This document shows positions 8,986-21,300 of a DNA stretch of 64,000 nt, one piece after another. Numbering within the stretch: position 1 is the first letter of the stretch; each line of letters starts with the position of its first letter. Below the pieces are notes generated by a model. That model was not told the DNA's origin, did not search any database, and was given only the letters and a program-made list of their open reading frames with translations. Source of the DNA: Palaemon carinicauda (lineage: Eukaryota > Arthropoda > Malacostraca > Decapoda > Palaemonidae). The translations under genes were made by a program, and so were the position numbers. The stretch lies in assembly GCF_036898095.1 (NCBI RefSeq), contig NC_090757.1:63309081-63373080 (forward strand). The letters run 5' to 3'.

Positions 8986-9810
8986 ATTTTTTTTTCTTTC
9001 TTTTTTTTTTTTTTTGTAACGCAGACATGTTTTTGCGTTATACTGTTAAATAATTTTGTGTTCAGAATATTATGTTTTCCTCTGGAATTTATTTTCCACT
9101 AGTTCGTTGGATATGTTTATAACCTCAAGGCTACAATTAGCTCTGCTGCTATTTCATCATTTGTCTTAACGATTAGAAAAAAAATCCATTTGAAAAGAAT
9201 AGAATGTTTGACTCGCATGTTGCCTTCCTCGATCTCGTCTTCAACTCGCCCTTTTTGCAAAATCCACAAGAATTTGCCCCAGTATGAAAAATACTACGCC
9301 GGTAGCCAAGAATATTAGAAAACCAAAAGTAAAAGAAAACTAAGCAAATATTGTATTAGACTATGAAAAAGACCTTAACAAGAACAAATGTACCCTCACA
9401 CAAATAAAATTATGGTTAAAACCACACTTTACATTTCCCTTACTAATACTTGACTTTACATACTATTCCCTACTTTCCTCACTGTTCTTCTAACCCAACT
9501 TTCCTCTATAAAGAATCTTGTCGTCTAGATGAAGCTCATGGGTAAGGACCTACCCCTCTCATAAAGACTTCTAGCGTCAAAGGGTCTGGCATTAACACAA
9601 TCCTCAGTTTTGGCACGCGTGGAGGGTATCGAGTTGTTTAAAAACACAAGATTATAGTCTCAATACATAGAATCAAAATGCATTTGGGTCACAACAGTGT
9701 TTAATATTGGGTAGAATTTTGTTTATGTGATACAAACGTCCAATGCAATAATATATAACAAAGGGAGGTTGGAACATCTAAAAAAATCTCCATTATATAA
9801 TAGTGTCCGG

Positions 9811-9814
<4 letters not shown>
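8986..9814. other. Non-coding stretch after a T-rich run
   Basis: A T-rich run (8988-9016) with few C interruptions follows the LINE-tail repeat and could be a remnant 3' tract. The rest, about 800 bp, has no supported gene or repeat. Confidence 0.5.
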
Positions 9815-9865
<51 letters not shown>

Positions 9866-9938
9866 CATATACATATATATATATATATATATATGTGTGT
9901 GTATGTATGTATGTATGTATGTATATATGTATATGTGT
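9815..9938. repeat. Complex (TA)n/(CATATA)n/(GTAT)n microsatellite
   Basis: TA tract, four CATATA-type units near 9853-9876, another TA tract, then GTGTGT and GTAT units. Confidence 0.95.
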
Positions 9939-10329
9939 GGTCGCGCTCGGCTGCATGCCAGACGATTAACTACTAAGTCTCTCCCTGTCCTTCGGGTAGG
10001 GGGTAGAAGGAATAGTCATACCCTGGTGAGAAGGGTTGTAATTAGGGAGGGCACGGGAAGGATTGAAACTGCGTGCGTATATCTATCTAAATATTTATCC
10101 GTCATTTTTGACGGGTTGCGTATACTAGTAAATAAAGGAGAATGTAAACGTCTACAGTTAGAAATCTGTTTGGAATTCTGACCACAGTCAACTTCACCCA
10201 AAGCCGCTCAGTGAATGATGATACGCCTCGTGTCGGTTGGGTACGAAACGATGAGGAGAAAATAAAAACAAGACTTGGGTCTCCTAAATGCGGTTCATGG
10301 CACCACTGCTAATGAACCAGACATACTCA

Positions 10330-10331
<2 letters not shown>
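9939..10331. other. Non-coding, possible old dispersed repeat
   Basis: Contains CTGTCCTTCGGGTAGGGGGT and AGTCATACCCTGGTGAGAAG, which look like a dispersed repeat rather than unique sequence, but no second copy is in the window. Frames on both strands (9897-10,181 plus, 10,016-10,201 minus) begin in the microsatellite or lack any family signature. Confidence 0.3.

Positions 10332-10397
<66 letters not shown>
10332..10397. repeat. (TC)n microsatellite
   Basis: Pure TC tract of about 33 units. Confidence 0.95.
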
Positions 10398-10398
<1 letters not shown>

Positions 10399-10593
10399 AG
10401 GTGATCGTGTCTCATTTATTGGCAGACAAACTTGTTCACAAATTATTGTTTTGACATCTATACTGTATACTTCTCTCCTGTTTCTGTGTGTGTGTTAATG
10501 TACGTTATGTATGTATTTTTACTCGAATTTTGTTCTAAAGTGACCGTGTGTGCTTAGTTGGTAGTTAAATATGCTCTATATTTGTTTCCCTTC

Positions 10594-10596
<3 letters not shown>

Positions 10597-10642
<46 letters not shown>
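10597..10642. repeat. (TC)n microsatellite
   Basis: Second pure TC tract, about 23 units, 200 bp after the first. Confidence 0.95.
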
Positions 10643-10644
<2 letters not shown>

Positions 10645-11250
10645 CCACAAAACCCCAACCCATCTGGTCCCTATATCGTTTTGATCGTTTAAGAGAGAAA
10701 TGATTAAATTTGTGTTGGCACTTGGCAGTTAGTCGGTTGCATGACTCTTGTGTGTTGACTCAGTCCGAGACAGTTCGGTCGATTAATTATACATTATGTG
10801 GGTCAGCAGTAAGACCAATAAGAGGTCAATTAACTACTATTAGATACGTTGTTTATAGTCGTGCGTTATTATTTCAGTGAGATTTTTGTGAGGTTATTAA
10901 TTCTGATAGTTTTTAAATGTAGTCCCATTGCTAAAGTGTGAAAACATTTCAAAGAGTAACTGGGAATATGCGATTAATAAAGGTCAAGGGTTTCCAAACA
11001 ATTCATCTTCACAGTTGTTATTACCTTAACCTATCTTCACACTATTGAATTTTTTTTATTTTTTAAACTGATAGGTAAGGTGGTTTAAAGAAGAGTCAGG
11101 ACAGTTTGTTAGGGTACAGACTTTCGAACATGATTGTCCAGCGTGTTTGTTTAAATATGGCCACACACTGAAACAGATGTTTGATCAAATTTCAGTATGC
11201 CCACCGACAACTTCCCCTCAACATGAGCCAGAAGAAAGCTTACTTGTTGG
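10643..11250. other. Non-coding stretch, nothing recognised
   Basis: About 600 bp of mixed composition. No supported frame, RNA gene or repeat seen. Its right end carries the first copy of the 13-bp direct repeat that flanks the next LINE fragment. Confidence 0.5.
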
Positions 11251-11263
11251 TATTTACATTATC

Positions 11264-11602
11264 TGAGATGGATGTATGGGGTGACAAGAAGAGATAAGAT
11301 ACGGAATGAAATAATTAGGGGTACCACAGGAGTTAGAAAATTATGAGATAAGATCCAAGAAAGTAGACTGAGGTGGTATGGTCATATCATGAGAAGATAT
11401 GAACAGTATATGGGGAGGAGAGTGATGGAAATGGAGGTACAGGGAACGAGAAGGAGAGGGAGACCAAAGCGAAGATGGATGGACTGTATCAAGGATGACC
11501 TTCGATCAAAGGGATTAACCGGTGATGAAGTGTGGGATAGATGTAGATGGAGAAAGCTGGTCAGAAACATCGACCCAACATTAAAGTGGGAAAAGAAGTT
11601 GT
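11264..11602 (+). pseudogene. LINE ORF2 C-terminal fragment with flanking direct repeat
   Basis: The frame from 11,266 reads RWMYGVTRRDKIRNEIIRG, has one in-frame stop (TGA 11,344-11,346), then continues with RLRWYGHIMRRYEQYMGRR, GTRRRGRPKRRWMDCIKDDL and DRCRWRKLVRNIDP. The order R(L/I)RWYGH(I/V)xR, GxRRRGRPxxRW, DRxxWRxLV is the standard C-terminal segment of arthropod LINE ORF2 proteins. It belongs to the same general type as 7270-7598 but lacks the whole RT domain. TATTTACATTATC occurs on both sides (11,251-11,263 and 11,603-11,615), fitting a target-site duplication of a 5'-truncated insertion. An apparent host coding call over this region would be wrong. Confidence 0.85.
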
Positions 11603-11615
11603 TATTTACATTATC

Positions 11616-11828
11616 ATTTGCGTCAAAGACAGGTTCCAGACCACTAGGATGGGGCATGTACGCATGGGAGTGAAGTACACATTCCTTTAGCCCTATAATA
11701 ACATAGATTATCATCTGCCAAAGAAGTCAGAGACAAATACTATCGATATTTTAATTACTAAAGACAAATGACACCATAGCTGTGCCTCATCACATATAAT
11801 TATATATAAATTTTTACATGGTTGTATT

Positions 11829-11830
<2 letters not shown>
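11616..11830. other. Short non-coding spacer
   Basis: No supported gene or repeat; AT-rich toward its right end. Confidence 0.5.
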
Positions 11831-11884
<54 letters not shown>

Positions 11885-11913
11885 GTATATATACACGTAT
11901 ATATATACACAGT
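11831..11913. repeat. (TA)n microsatellite with ATACGTATAT units
   Basis: A TA tract to about 11,882, then interrupted CGTATATATACA-type units. Confidence 0.9.
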
Positions 11914-12550
11914 AGTATTATTATTATTACCTGTTAAGCTACAACTCTACTTGGAAAAGCAAATTGCTATAAGCCCAGGGGCCCCAACAGGAAAAATAGC
12001 CCAGTGAGGAAAGGAAACTAGGAAGGATAAAATATTATAAGCACAGTAAAAACATTAAAATAGATATTAAAATAAACTATAAAAACTTTAACAAAACAAC
12101 AGGAAGAGAAATTAGAGAGAATAGTGTGCCCGAGTGTACCCTCAAGCGAGAGAACCCCAACCCAAGAGACAGTGGAAGACCATGGTACAGAGGCTATGGC
12201 ACTATCCAAGACTAGCGAAGAATGGTTTGATTTTGGAGTGTCCTTCTCATAGAAGAGTTGCTTACCATTGCTAAAGTCTCTCTTCTACCCTTACCAAGAG
12301 GAAAGTAGCCTCTGAACAATTACAGGGCAGTAGTTAACCCCTTTGGTGAAGAAGAATTGTTTGGTAATCTCAGTGTTGTCAGGTGTATGAGGACAGAGGA
12401 GAATCTGTAAAGAATAGGCCAGACTATTCGGTGTATGAGTAGGCAAAGGGAAAGTGAACCGTAACCAGAGAGAAGGATCCAATATAGTACTGTCTGGCCA
12501 GTTAAATGACCACAAAAATCTCTAGCGGTAGTATCTCAACGGGGATTGAA
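11914..12550 (+). mobile_element. Dispersed (ATT)n-tailed element, longest copy
   Basis: A short ATT tract is followed by TTAAGCTACAACTCTACTTG and about 620 bp in the same order as the copy at 6871, but it extends further: beyond GGAGTGTCCTTCTCATAGAA it continues through CTACCCTTACCAAGAGGAAA, TCAGTGTTGTCAGGTGTATG and CTCTAGCGGTAGTATCTCAA. No terminal inverted repeats or coding domain are evident. A minus-strand frame at 12,291-12,515 is probably fortuitous. The right boundary (about 12,550) is approximate because no other copy reaches that far in the window. Confidence 0.65.
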
Positions 12551-12767
12551 TAGTATGGTATTATAATGAACGAGCACTACAAGATAATATAAAACGTATT
12601 CAGAAATGTTATCTACCCCTATGTTACGCCTGAAAAGTTACAGAGTAATGTGGACAAATAAAACATATGAAACGTATGTACCATTTTATATAGCTCTTCA
12701 TTCAACACCATAGTACACAGACCTTCTTTTTAAGTTTCTTGGTCATGAAGAATGTCTAGCACATTGT

Positions 12768-12769
<2 letters not shown>
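12551..12769. other. Spacer before the satellite
   Basis: About 220 bp without recognisable features. Confidence 0.5.

Positions 12770-12850
<81 letters not shown>
12770..12850. repeat. (AT)n tract at the satellite edge
   Basis: Pure AT tract of about 40 units ending 16 bp before recognisable satellite sequence. Confidence 0.95.
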
Positions 12851-12851
<1 letters not shown>

Positions 12852-12866
12852 GGAATGCGCTGTCTG

Positions 12867-13860
12867 TTGACACGATAGACTGCTGGACAAGTAAGAGGCC
12901 AGTTAATAATCCGAAATTAGTTCCAGTACCTTTTTGTCTTGTCCTATTGATATGACAGACTGTTGGACAAGTAAGGGGTAATTTAATAATCCGAAATTAG
13001 TTCCCGTACCTTCTTGACTTGTCCTATTGATATGACAGACTGTTGGACAAGTAATGGGTAATTTGATAATACGAAATTAGTTCCCGTACCTTCTTGACTT
13101 GTCCTATTGATATGACAGACTGCTGGACAAGTAAGGGGTAATTTAATAATTCGAAATTAGTTCCCGTACCTTCTTGTCTTGTCCTATTGATATGACAGAC
13201 TGCTGGACAAGTAAGGGGTAATTTAATCATCCGAAATTAGTTCTCGTACCTTCTTGTCTTGTCCTATTGATATGACAGACTGCTGGACAAGTAAGGGGTA
13301 ATTTGATAATCCGAAATTAGTTCCAGTACCTTTTGGTCTTGTCCTATTGATATGACAGACTGCTGGACAAGTAAGGGGTAATTTAATAATCCGAAATTAG
13401 TTCCCGTACCTTTTTGTCTTGTCCTATTGATATGACAGACTGTTGGACAAGTAAGGGGTAATTTAATAACCCGAAATTAGTTCCCGTATCTTCTTGACTT
13501 GTCTTATTGATATGACAGACTGTTGGACAAGTAATGGGTAATTTGATAATCCGAAATTAGTTCCCGTACCTTCTTGTCTTGTCCTATTGATATGACAGAC
13601 TGTTGGACAAGTAATGGGTAATTTGATAATCCGAAATTAGTTCCCATACTTTCTTGACTTGTCCTATTGATATGACAGACTGCTGGACAAGTAAGGGGTA
13701 ATTTAATAATCCGAAATTAGTTCCCGTACCTTCTTGTCTTGTCCTATTGATATGACAGACTGCTAGACAAGTAAGGGGTAATTTGATAATCCGAAATTAG
13801 TTCCCGTACCTTTTTGTCTTGTCCTATTGATATGACAGATTGCTGGACAAGTAAGGGGTA
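12867..13860 (+). repeat. Left-edge satellite block, unusually uniform
   Basis: The first monomer is diverged (CTGTTGACACGATAGACTGC). The following dozen are nearly identical, with no length change from 13,021 to 13,860. Several share CTTCTTGACTTGTCC, a variant rare elsewhere. This uniformity at the array edge contrasts with the diverged block that follows. Confidence 0.7.
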
Positions 13861-16800
13861 ATTGATAAGCCGAAATTAGTTCCTGTACCTTCTTGTCTTG
13901 TCCTATTGATATGACAGACTGCTGGACAAGTAAGGGGTAATTTATTAATCCGAAATTAGTTTCCATACCTTCTTGTCTTGTCCTATTGATATGACAGACT
14001 GTTGGACAAGTAAGGGGTAATTTAATAATCCAAAATTAGTTCTCTTACCTTCTTGTCTTGTCCCATTGATATGACAGACTGCTGGGCAAGTAAGGGGCCA
14101 GTTAATACTCCAAAATTAGTTCCCGTACCTTGTTGTCTTGTCCTATTGATATGACAGACTGCTGGACAAGTAAGGGGTAATTCAAAAATCCGAAATTAGT
14201 TCCCACCACTTCTTGCCTTGTCCTATTGATATGGCAGACTGCTGGACAAGTAAAGGGTAATTTAATAATCCAAGATTAGTTCCCGTACCTTCTTGTCTTG
14301 TCCTCTTGATATGATAAACTGCTGGACAAGTAAGGGGTAATCTATCAATCCGAAATTAGTTCCCGTACCTTCTTGTCTTGTCCTGTTGATATGACAGACT
14401 GCTGGACAAGTAAAGGGTAATTTAATAATTCGAAATTAGTTCCCGTACGTTCTTGTCTTGTCCTAATGATATGGCAGACTGCTGGACGAGTAAGGGGTAA
14501 TTTACTAATCCGAAATTAGTTCTCGTACCTTCTTGTCCTGTCCCATTGAAATGACAAACTGCTGGATAAGTAAGGGGTAATTTGATAATCCGAAATTAGT
14601 TCTTGTACCTTCTTGTCTTTTCCTGTTGATATGAGAGACTGCTGGGCAAGTAATGGGTAATTTGATAATCCGAAATTAGTTCCCTTACCTTCTTGTTTTG
14701 TCCTATTGATATAACAGGCTGCTGGACAAGTAAGGGGTAATTTGATAATCCGAAATTAGTTCCCATACCTTCTTGTCTTGTTCCATTGATATGACAGACT
14801 GCTGGACAAGTAAGGGGTAATTTATAATCCGAAATTAGTTCCCATACCTTCATGTCTTGTCCTGTTGATATGACAGACTGCTGGACAAGTAAGGGGTAAT
14901 TTAATAATGCAAAATTAGTTCCCGTACCTTCTTGTCTTCTCTTATTGATATGACCAACTGCTGGACAAGTAAGGGGTAATTTGATAATCCAAAATTAGTT
15001 CCTGTACCTTCTTGTCTTGTCCTATTGATATGACTGACTGCTGGACAAGTAAGGGGTAATTTAATAATCCGAAACTAGCTGCCGTACCTTCTTGTCTTTT
15101 CCTATTGATATGACAGACTGCTGGACAAGTAAGGGGTAATTTAATAATCCAAAACTAGCTGCCGTACCTTCATGTCTTGTCCTATTGATGTGACCGACTG
15201 CTGGACAAGTAAAGGGTAAGTTAATAATCCGAAATTAGTTCCCGTAAATTTTTGTCTTGTCCTATTGATATTACACACTGCTGGGCAAGTAAGGGGCCAG
15301 TTAATAATCTGAAATTAGTTCCCGTACCTTCTTGTACTTGTCCTATAGATATGACAGACTGCTGGACAAGTAAGGGGCCAGTTAATAATCCGAAATTAGT
15401 TCCCAAACCTTCATATCTTGTCCTATTGATATGACAGACTGCTGGACAAGTAAGGGGTAATTTAATAATCCAAAATTAGTTCTCATACCTTCTTGTCTTA
15501 TCCTATTGATATGACAGACTGCTGGACAAGAAAGGGGTAATTTAATAATCCAAAATTAGTTCCAATACCTTCCTGTTTTGTCCTGTTGATATGACAGACT
15601 GCTGGACAAGTAATAGGTAATTTAATAATCCAAAATTAGTTTCCATACCTTCTTGTCTTGTCCCATTGATATGACAGACTGCTGGACAAGAAGGGGGTAA
15701 TTTAATAATCCGGAATTAGTTCCCGTACCTTCTTGTCTTGTCCCATTGATATGACAAACTGCTTGAAGAGTAATGGGTAATTTATAATCCAAAATTAGGT
15801 CCCTTACCTTCTTGTTTTGTCCCATTGATATGACATACTGCTGGACAAGTAAGGGGTAATTTAATAATCCAAAATTAGTTCCCGTAACTTCTTGTCTTGT
15901 CTTATTTGTATGACAAACTGCTGGACAAGTAAGGTGTAATATAGTAATTCTAAATTAGTTCCCGTACCTCTTTGTCTTGTCCTATTGATAGGACAGACTG
16001 CTGGACAAGTAAGGAGTAATTTGATAATCCAAAATTAGTTCCCTTTCCTTCTTTTCTTGTCCTATTCATATGACACTGCTGGACAAGTAAAGGGTAATTT
16101 GATAATCCGAAATTAGGCCCCATATCTTCTTGTCTTGTCCTATTGATATGACCAACTGCTGGACAAGTAAGGGATAATTTAATAATCCGATATTAGTTCC
16201 CGTACCTTCTTGTCTTGTCCTATTGATATGACCGACTGCTGGACAATAAGGTGTAATTTAATAATCCAAAATTAGTTCCCATACCTTCTTGTCTTGTCCT
16301 ATTCATATGACTGACTGCTGGACAAGTAAGGAGCCATTTAATAAACCAAAATTAATTCCCGTACCTTCGTGTCTTGTCCTATTGGTATGACGGACTTCTG
16401 GACAAGTAAGGGGCCAGTTAATAAACCGAAATTAAGTCCCGTACCTTCTTGTCTTGTCCTATTGATATGACCGACTTTTGGACAAGTAAGGCGTAATTTA
16501 ATAATACGAAATCAGTTCCCGTACCTTCTTGTCTTTTCCTATTGATACGACACTTCGCTGGACAAGTAGGGGGCCAGTTAATAATCCAAAATTAGTTCCC
16601 ATACCTTCTTGTCTTGTCCTATTGATATGACCGACTGCTGGACAAGTAAGGAGTAATTTAATAATCCATAATTTGTTCCCATACCGTCTTGTCCTATTGA
16701 TATGACAGACTGATGGACAAGTGAGGGGTAATTTAATAATCCAAAATTAGTTCCCATACCTTCCTGTCTTGTCCTGTTGATATGACAGACTGCTGGACAA

Positions 16801-18300
16801 GTAATGGGTAATTTAATAATCCAAAATTAGTTCCCATTCCTTCTTGTCTTTTCCTGTTGATATGACAGACTGCTGGACAAGTAAGGGGTAATTTAATAAT
16901 CCGAAATTAGTTCCCGTACCTTCTTATCTGGTCCCATTGTTATGATAGACTGCAGGACGAGTAATGGGTAATTTAATAATCCAAAATTAGTTTCCATTCC
17001 TTCTTGTCTTGTCCTATTGATATGACAAACTGCTGGACAAGTAATGGGTAATTTAATAATCCAAAATTAGTTCCCATACCTTCTTGTCTTGTCCTGTTGA
17101 TATGACAACTGTTGGACAAGTAATGGGTAATTTAATAATCTAAAATTAGTTCCCATTCCTTTTTAAATTAGTTCCCGAACCTTCTTCTCTTGTCCTATTG
17201 ATATGACAGACTGCTGGACAAGTAAGGGGTAATATAATAATCCGAAATAAGTTCCCATACCTTTTTGTCTTGTCCTATTGATATGGCAGACTTCTGGACA
17301 AGTAAGGGGTAATTTTATAATCCGAAATTAGTTCCCGTACCTTGTTGGGTTCTCCTCTTGATATGACCAACTGCTGGACAATTAAGGGGTAATTTATTAA
17401 TCCTTTTCCTATTCTTGTTTTGTCCTATTGATATGACAGACTGCTGGACAAGTAAGAGGTAATTTGATAATTCGAAATTAGTTCCCATACCTTAGTGTCT
17501 TGTCCTATTGATATGACAGACTGATGGAAGAGTAAGGGGTAATTTAATAATCTGAAATTAGTTCCTATACCTTCTTGTCTCTCCCTATTGACATGAAATA
17601 ATGTTGGACAAGTAAAGGATAATTTAATAATCTGAAATTAGTTCCTGTACCAAATTGTCTTGCCCTATTGATATGACCAACTCTTGGACAAGTAAGGGGC
17701 CAGTTACTAAACTGAAATTAGATCCCGTACCTTGTGTCTTATCCTATTGGTATGACAGATTGCTGGACAATTAAGGGTTAATTTAAAAATCCGATTCCGC
17801 ACCTTCTTGTCTTGTCCTATTCATGTGACCGACTGCTGGACAAACGAGGAGTAATTTGATAATCCGAAATTAGTTCCCGTAACTTCTTGTCTTGTCTTAT
17901 TTGTATGACAGACTGCTGGACAAGTAAGGGGTAATATAGTAATACGAAATTAGTTCCCATACCTTTTTGTCTTGTCCTATTGATAGAACAGACTGCTGGA
18001 CAAGTTAGGGGTAATTTCATAATCCAAAATTAGTTCCCTTTCCTTCCTGTTTTGTCCTATTGATATGACAGACTGCTGGACAAGTAAGGGATAATTTAAT
18101 AATCCGAAATTAGTTCCCTTACCTTCTTGTCTTGTCCTATTGATATGACCGACTGCTGGACAATAAGGGGTAATTTAATCATCCAAAATTAGTTCCTATA
18201 CCTTCTTGTCTTGTCCTATTGATATGACCGACTGCTGGACAAGTAAGGGGCCAGTTAATAAACGAAAATTAGTTCCCGTACCTTCGTGTCTTGTCCTATT
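13861..18300 (+). repeat. Diverged satellite block with broken monomers
   Basis: Monomers vary more here: AAAATTAGTTCCCATACC, GACCGACTGC and GATAAACTGC types are mixed without a clear long-range order. Irregular junctions occur at about 16,685 (10 bp lost), 17,160 (CCTTTTTAAATTAGTTCCCG) and 17,400 (TTAATCCTTTTCCTATTC). The stretch 15,900-16,400 resembles 17,890-18,300, for example CTTATTTGTATGAC followed by GTAATATAGTAAT, then ATTGATAG(G/A)ACAG. Confidence 0.7.
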
Positions 18301-21300
18301 GGTATGACAGACTTCTGGACAAGTAAGGGGTAATTTAATAATCCGAAATTAGTACCCGTACCTTCTTGTCATGTCCTATTGATATGACAGACTGCTGGAC
18401 AACTAAGGGGTAATTTAATAATCCGAAATTAGTACCCGTACCTTCTTCTCTTGTCCTATTGATATGACAGACTGCTGGACAACTAAGGAAATCATTTGAT
18501 AATCCGAAATTAGTTCCCGTACCTTCTTCTCTTGTCCTATTGATATGACAGACTGCTGACAACTAAGGGGTAATTTAATAATCCGAAATTAGTACCTGTA
18601 CCTTCTTGTCATGTCCTATTGATATGACAGACTGCTGGACAAGTAAGGGGTAATTTAATAATCCGAAATTAGTACCCGTACCTTCTTGTCATGTCCTATT
18701 GATATGACAGACTGCTGGACAACTAAGGGATCATTTGATAATCCGAAATTAGTTCCCGTACCTTCTTCTCTTGTCCTATTGATATGACAGACTGCTGAAC
18801 AACTAAGGGGTAATTTAATAATCCGAAATTAGGTCCCGTACATTGTTGTCTTGTCCTATTGATATGACAGATTGCTGGAAAAATAAGGGGGAATTTAATA
18901 ATCCGAAATTAGTACCAGTACCTTCTTGTCATGTCCTATTGATATGACAGACTGCTGGACAAATAAGGGGTAATTTAATAATCGGAAATTAGTTCCCGTA
19001 CCCTTTTTGTCTTGTCCTATTGATATGACAGACTGCTGGACAACTAAGGGGTAATTTAATAATCCGAAATTAGTACCCGTACCTTCTTGTCATGTCCTAT
19101 TGATATGACAGACTGCTGGACAACTAAGGGATCATTTGATAATCCGAAATTAGTTCCCGTACCTTCTTCTCTTGTCCTATTGATATGACAGACTGCTGGA
19201 CAACTAAGGGGTAATTTAATAATCCGAAATTAGGTCCCGTACCTTGTTGTCTTGTCCTATTGATATGACAGATTGCTGGACAAATAAGGGGTAATTTTAT
19301 AATCCGAATTAGTACCCGTACCTTCTTGTCATGTCCTATTGATATGGACAGACTGCTGGACATGTAAGGGGTAATTTAATAATCCGAAATTAGTTTCTGT
19401 ACCCTTCTTGTCTTGTCCTATTGATATGACAGACTGCTGGAAGAGTAAGGGGTAATTTAATAATCCGAAATTAGTTCCCGTACCTTCTTGTCTTGTCCTA
19501 TTGATATGACAGAATGCTGGACAAGTAAGGGGTCAGTTAATAATCCGAAATTAGGTCCCGTGCCTTGTTGTCTTGTCCTATTGATATGACAGAATGCTGG
19601 ACAAGTAATGGGTCAGTTAATAATCCGAAATTAGTTCCCGTACCTTCTTGCCTTGTCCTATTGATATGACAGAATGCTGGAAAAGTAAGGGGCCAGTTAA
19701 TAATCCGAAATTAGGTCCCATACCTTCTTGTCTCTTCCTATTGATATGGCAGACTGCTGGACAAGTAAGGGGTAATTTGATAATCCGAAATTAGTTCCCG
19801 TACCTTCTTGTCTTGTCCTATTGATATGACAGAATGCTGGACAAGTAAGGGGCCAGTTAATAATCCGAAATTAGGTCCCGTACCTTGTTGTCTTGTCCTA
19901 TTGATATGACAGATTGCTGGTCAACTAAGGGGTAATTTAATAATCCGAAATTAGTACCCGTACCTTCTTGTCTTGTCCTATTGATATGACAAATTGCTGG
20001 ACAAGTAAGGGGTAATTTAATAATCCGAAATTAGTACCCATACCTCTTTGTCTTGTCCTGTTGATATGACAGATTGCTGGACAACTAAGGGGTAATTTAA
20101 TAATCCGAAATTAGTTCCTGTACCTTGTTGTCTTGTCCTATTGATAGGACAGATTGCTGGACAACTAAGGGTAATTTAATAATCCTGAAATTAGTACCCG
20201 TACCTTCTTGTCTTGTCCTATTGATATGACAGATTGCTGGACAAGTAAGGGGTAATTTAATAATCCGAAATTATACCAGTACCTTCTTGTCTTGTCCTGT
20301 TGATATGACAGATTGCTGGACAAGTAAGGGGTAATTTAATAATCCGAAATTAGGTCCCGTACCTTGTTGTCTTGTCCTATTGATGTGACAGATTGCTGGA
20401 CAACTAAGGGGTAATTTAATAATCCGAAATTAGTACCCGTACTTTGTTGTCTTATCCTATTGATATGACAGATTGCTGGACAAGTAAGGGTAATTTAATA
20501 ATCCGAAATTAGGTACCAGTATATCTTCTTGTCTTGTCCTGTTGATATGACAGATTGCTGGACAAGTAAGGGGTGATTTAATAATCTGAAATTAGTTCCC
20601 GTACCTTCATGTCTTATCCTATTGATATGACAGAATGCTGGACAAGTAAGGGGTCAGTTAATAATCCGAAATTAGGTCCCGTACTTCTTTTCTTGTCCTA
20701 TTGATATGGCAGACAGCTGGACAAGTAAGGGGCCAGTTAATAATCCGAAATTATGTCCCATACCTTCTTGTCTTGTCCTATTGATATACAGACTGCTGGA
20801 CAAGTAAGGGGTCAGTTAATAATCCGAAATTAGGTCCATACCTTCTTGTCTTGTCCTATTGATATGGCAGACAGCTGGGCAAGTAAGGGGTAATTTAATA
20901 ATCCGAAATTAGTACCCGTACCTTCTTGTCTTGTCCTATTGATATGGCAGACTGCTGGACAAGTAAGGGGTTATTTAATAATCCGAAATTAGTTTCCGTA
21001 CCTTCTTGTCTTGTCCTGTTGATATGATAGACTGCTGGACAAGTAAGGGGTAATTTAATAATCCGAAATTAGTTCCCGTACCTTCATGTCTTGTCCTATT
21101 GATATGACAGAATGCTGGACAAGTAAGGGGTCATTTAATAATCTGAAATTAGTCCATACCTTCTTGTCTTGTCCTATTGATATGGCAGACAGCTGGACAA
21201 GTAAGGGGTAATTTAATAATCCGAAATTAGTACCCGTACCTTCTTGTCTTGTCCTATTGATATGGCAGACTGCTGGACAAGTAAGGGGTTATTTAATAAT

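Noticed and set aside
9897..10201. Overlapping frames on both strands
   Set aside because: The plus-strand frame begins in a microsatellite and neither shows a recognisable domain.
12291..12515. Minus-strand 74-codon frame in the (ATT)n-tailed element
   Set aside because: It lies inside a dispersed repeat and shows no domain; the other copies do not extend far enough to test conservation.
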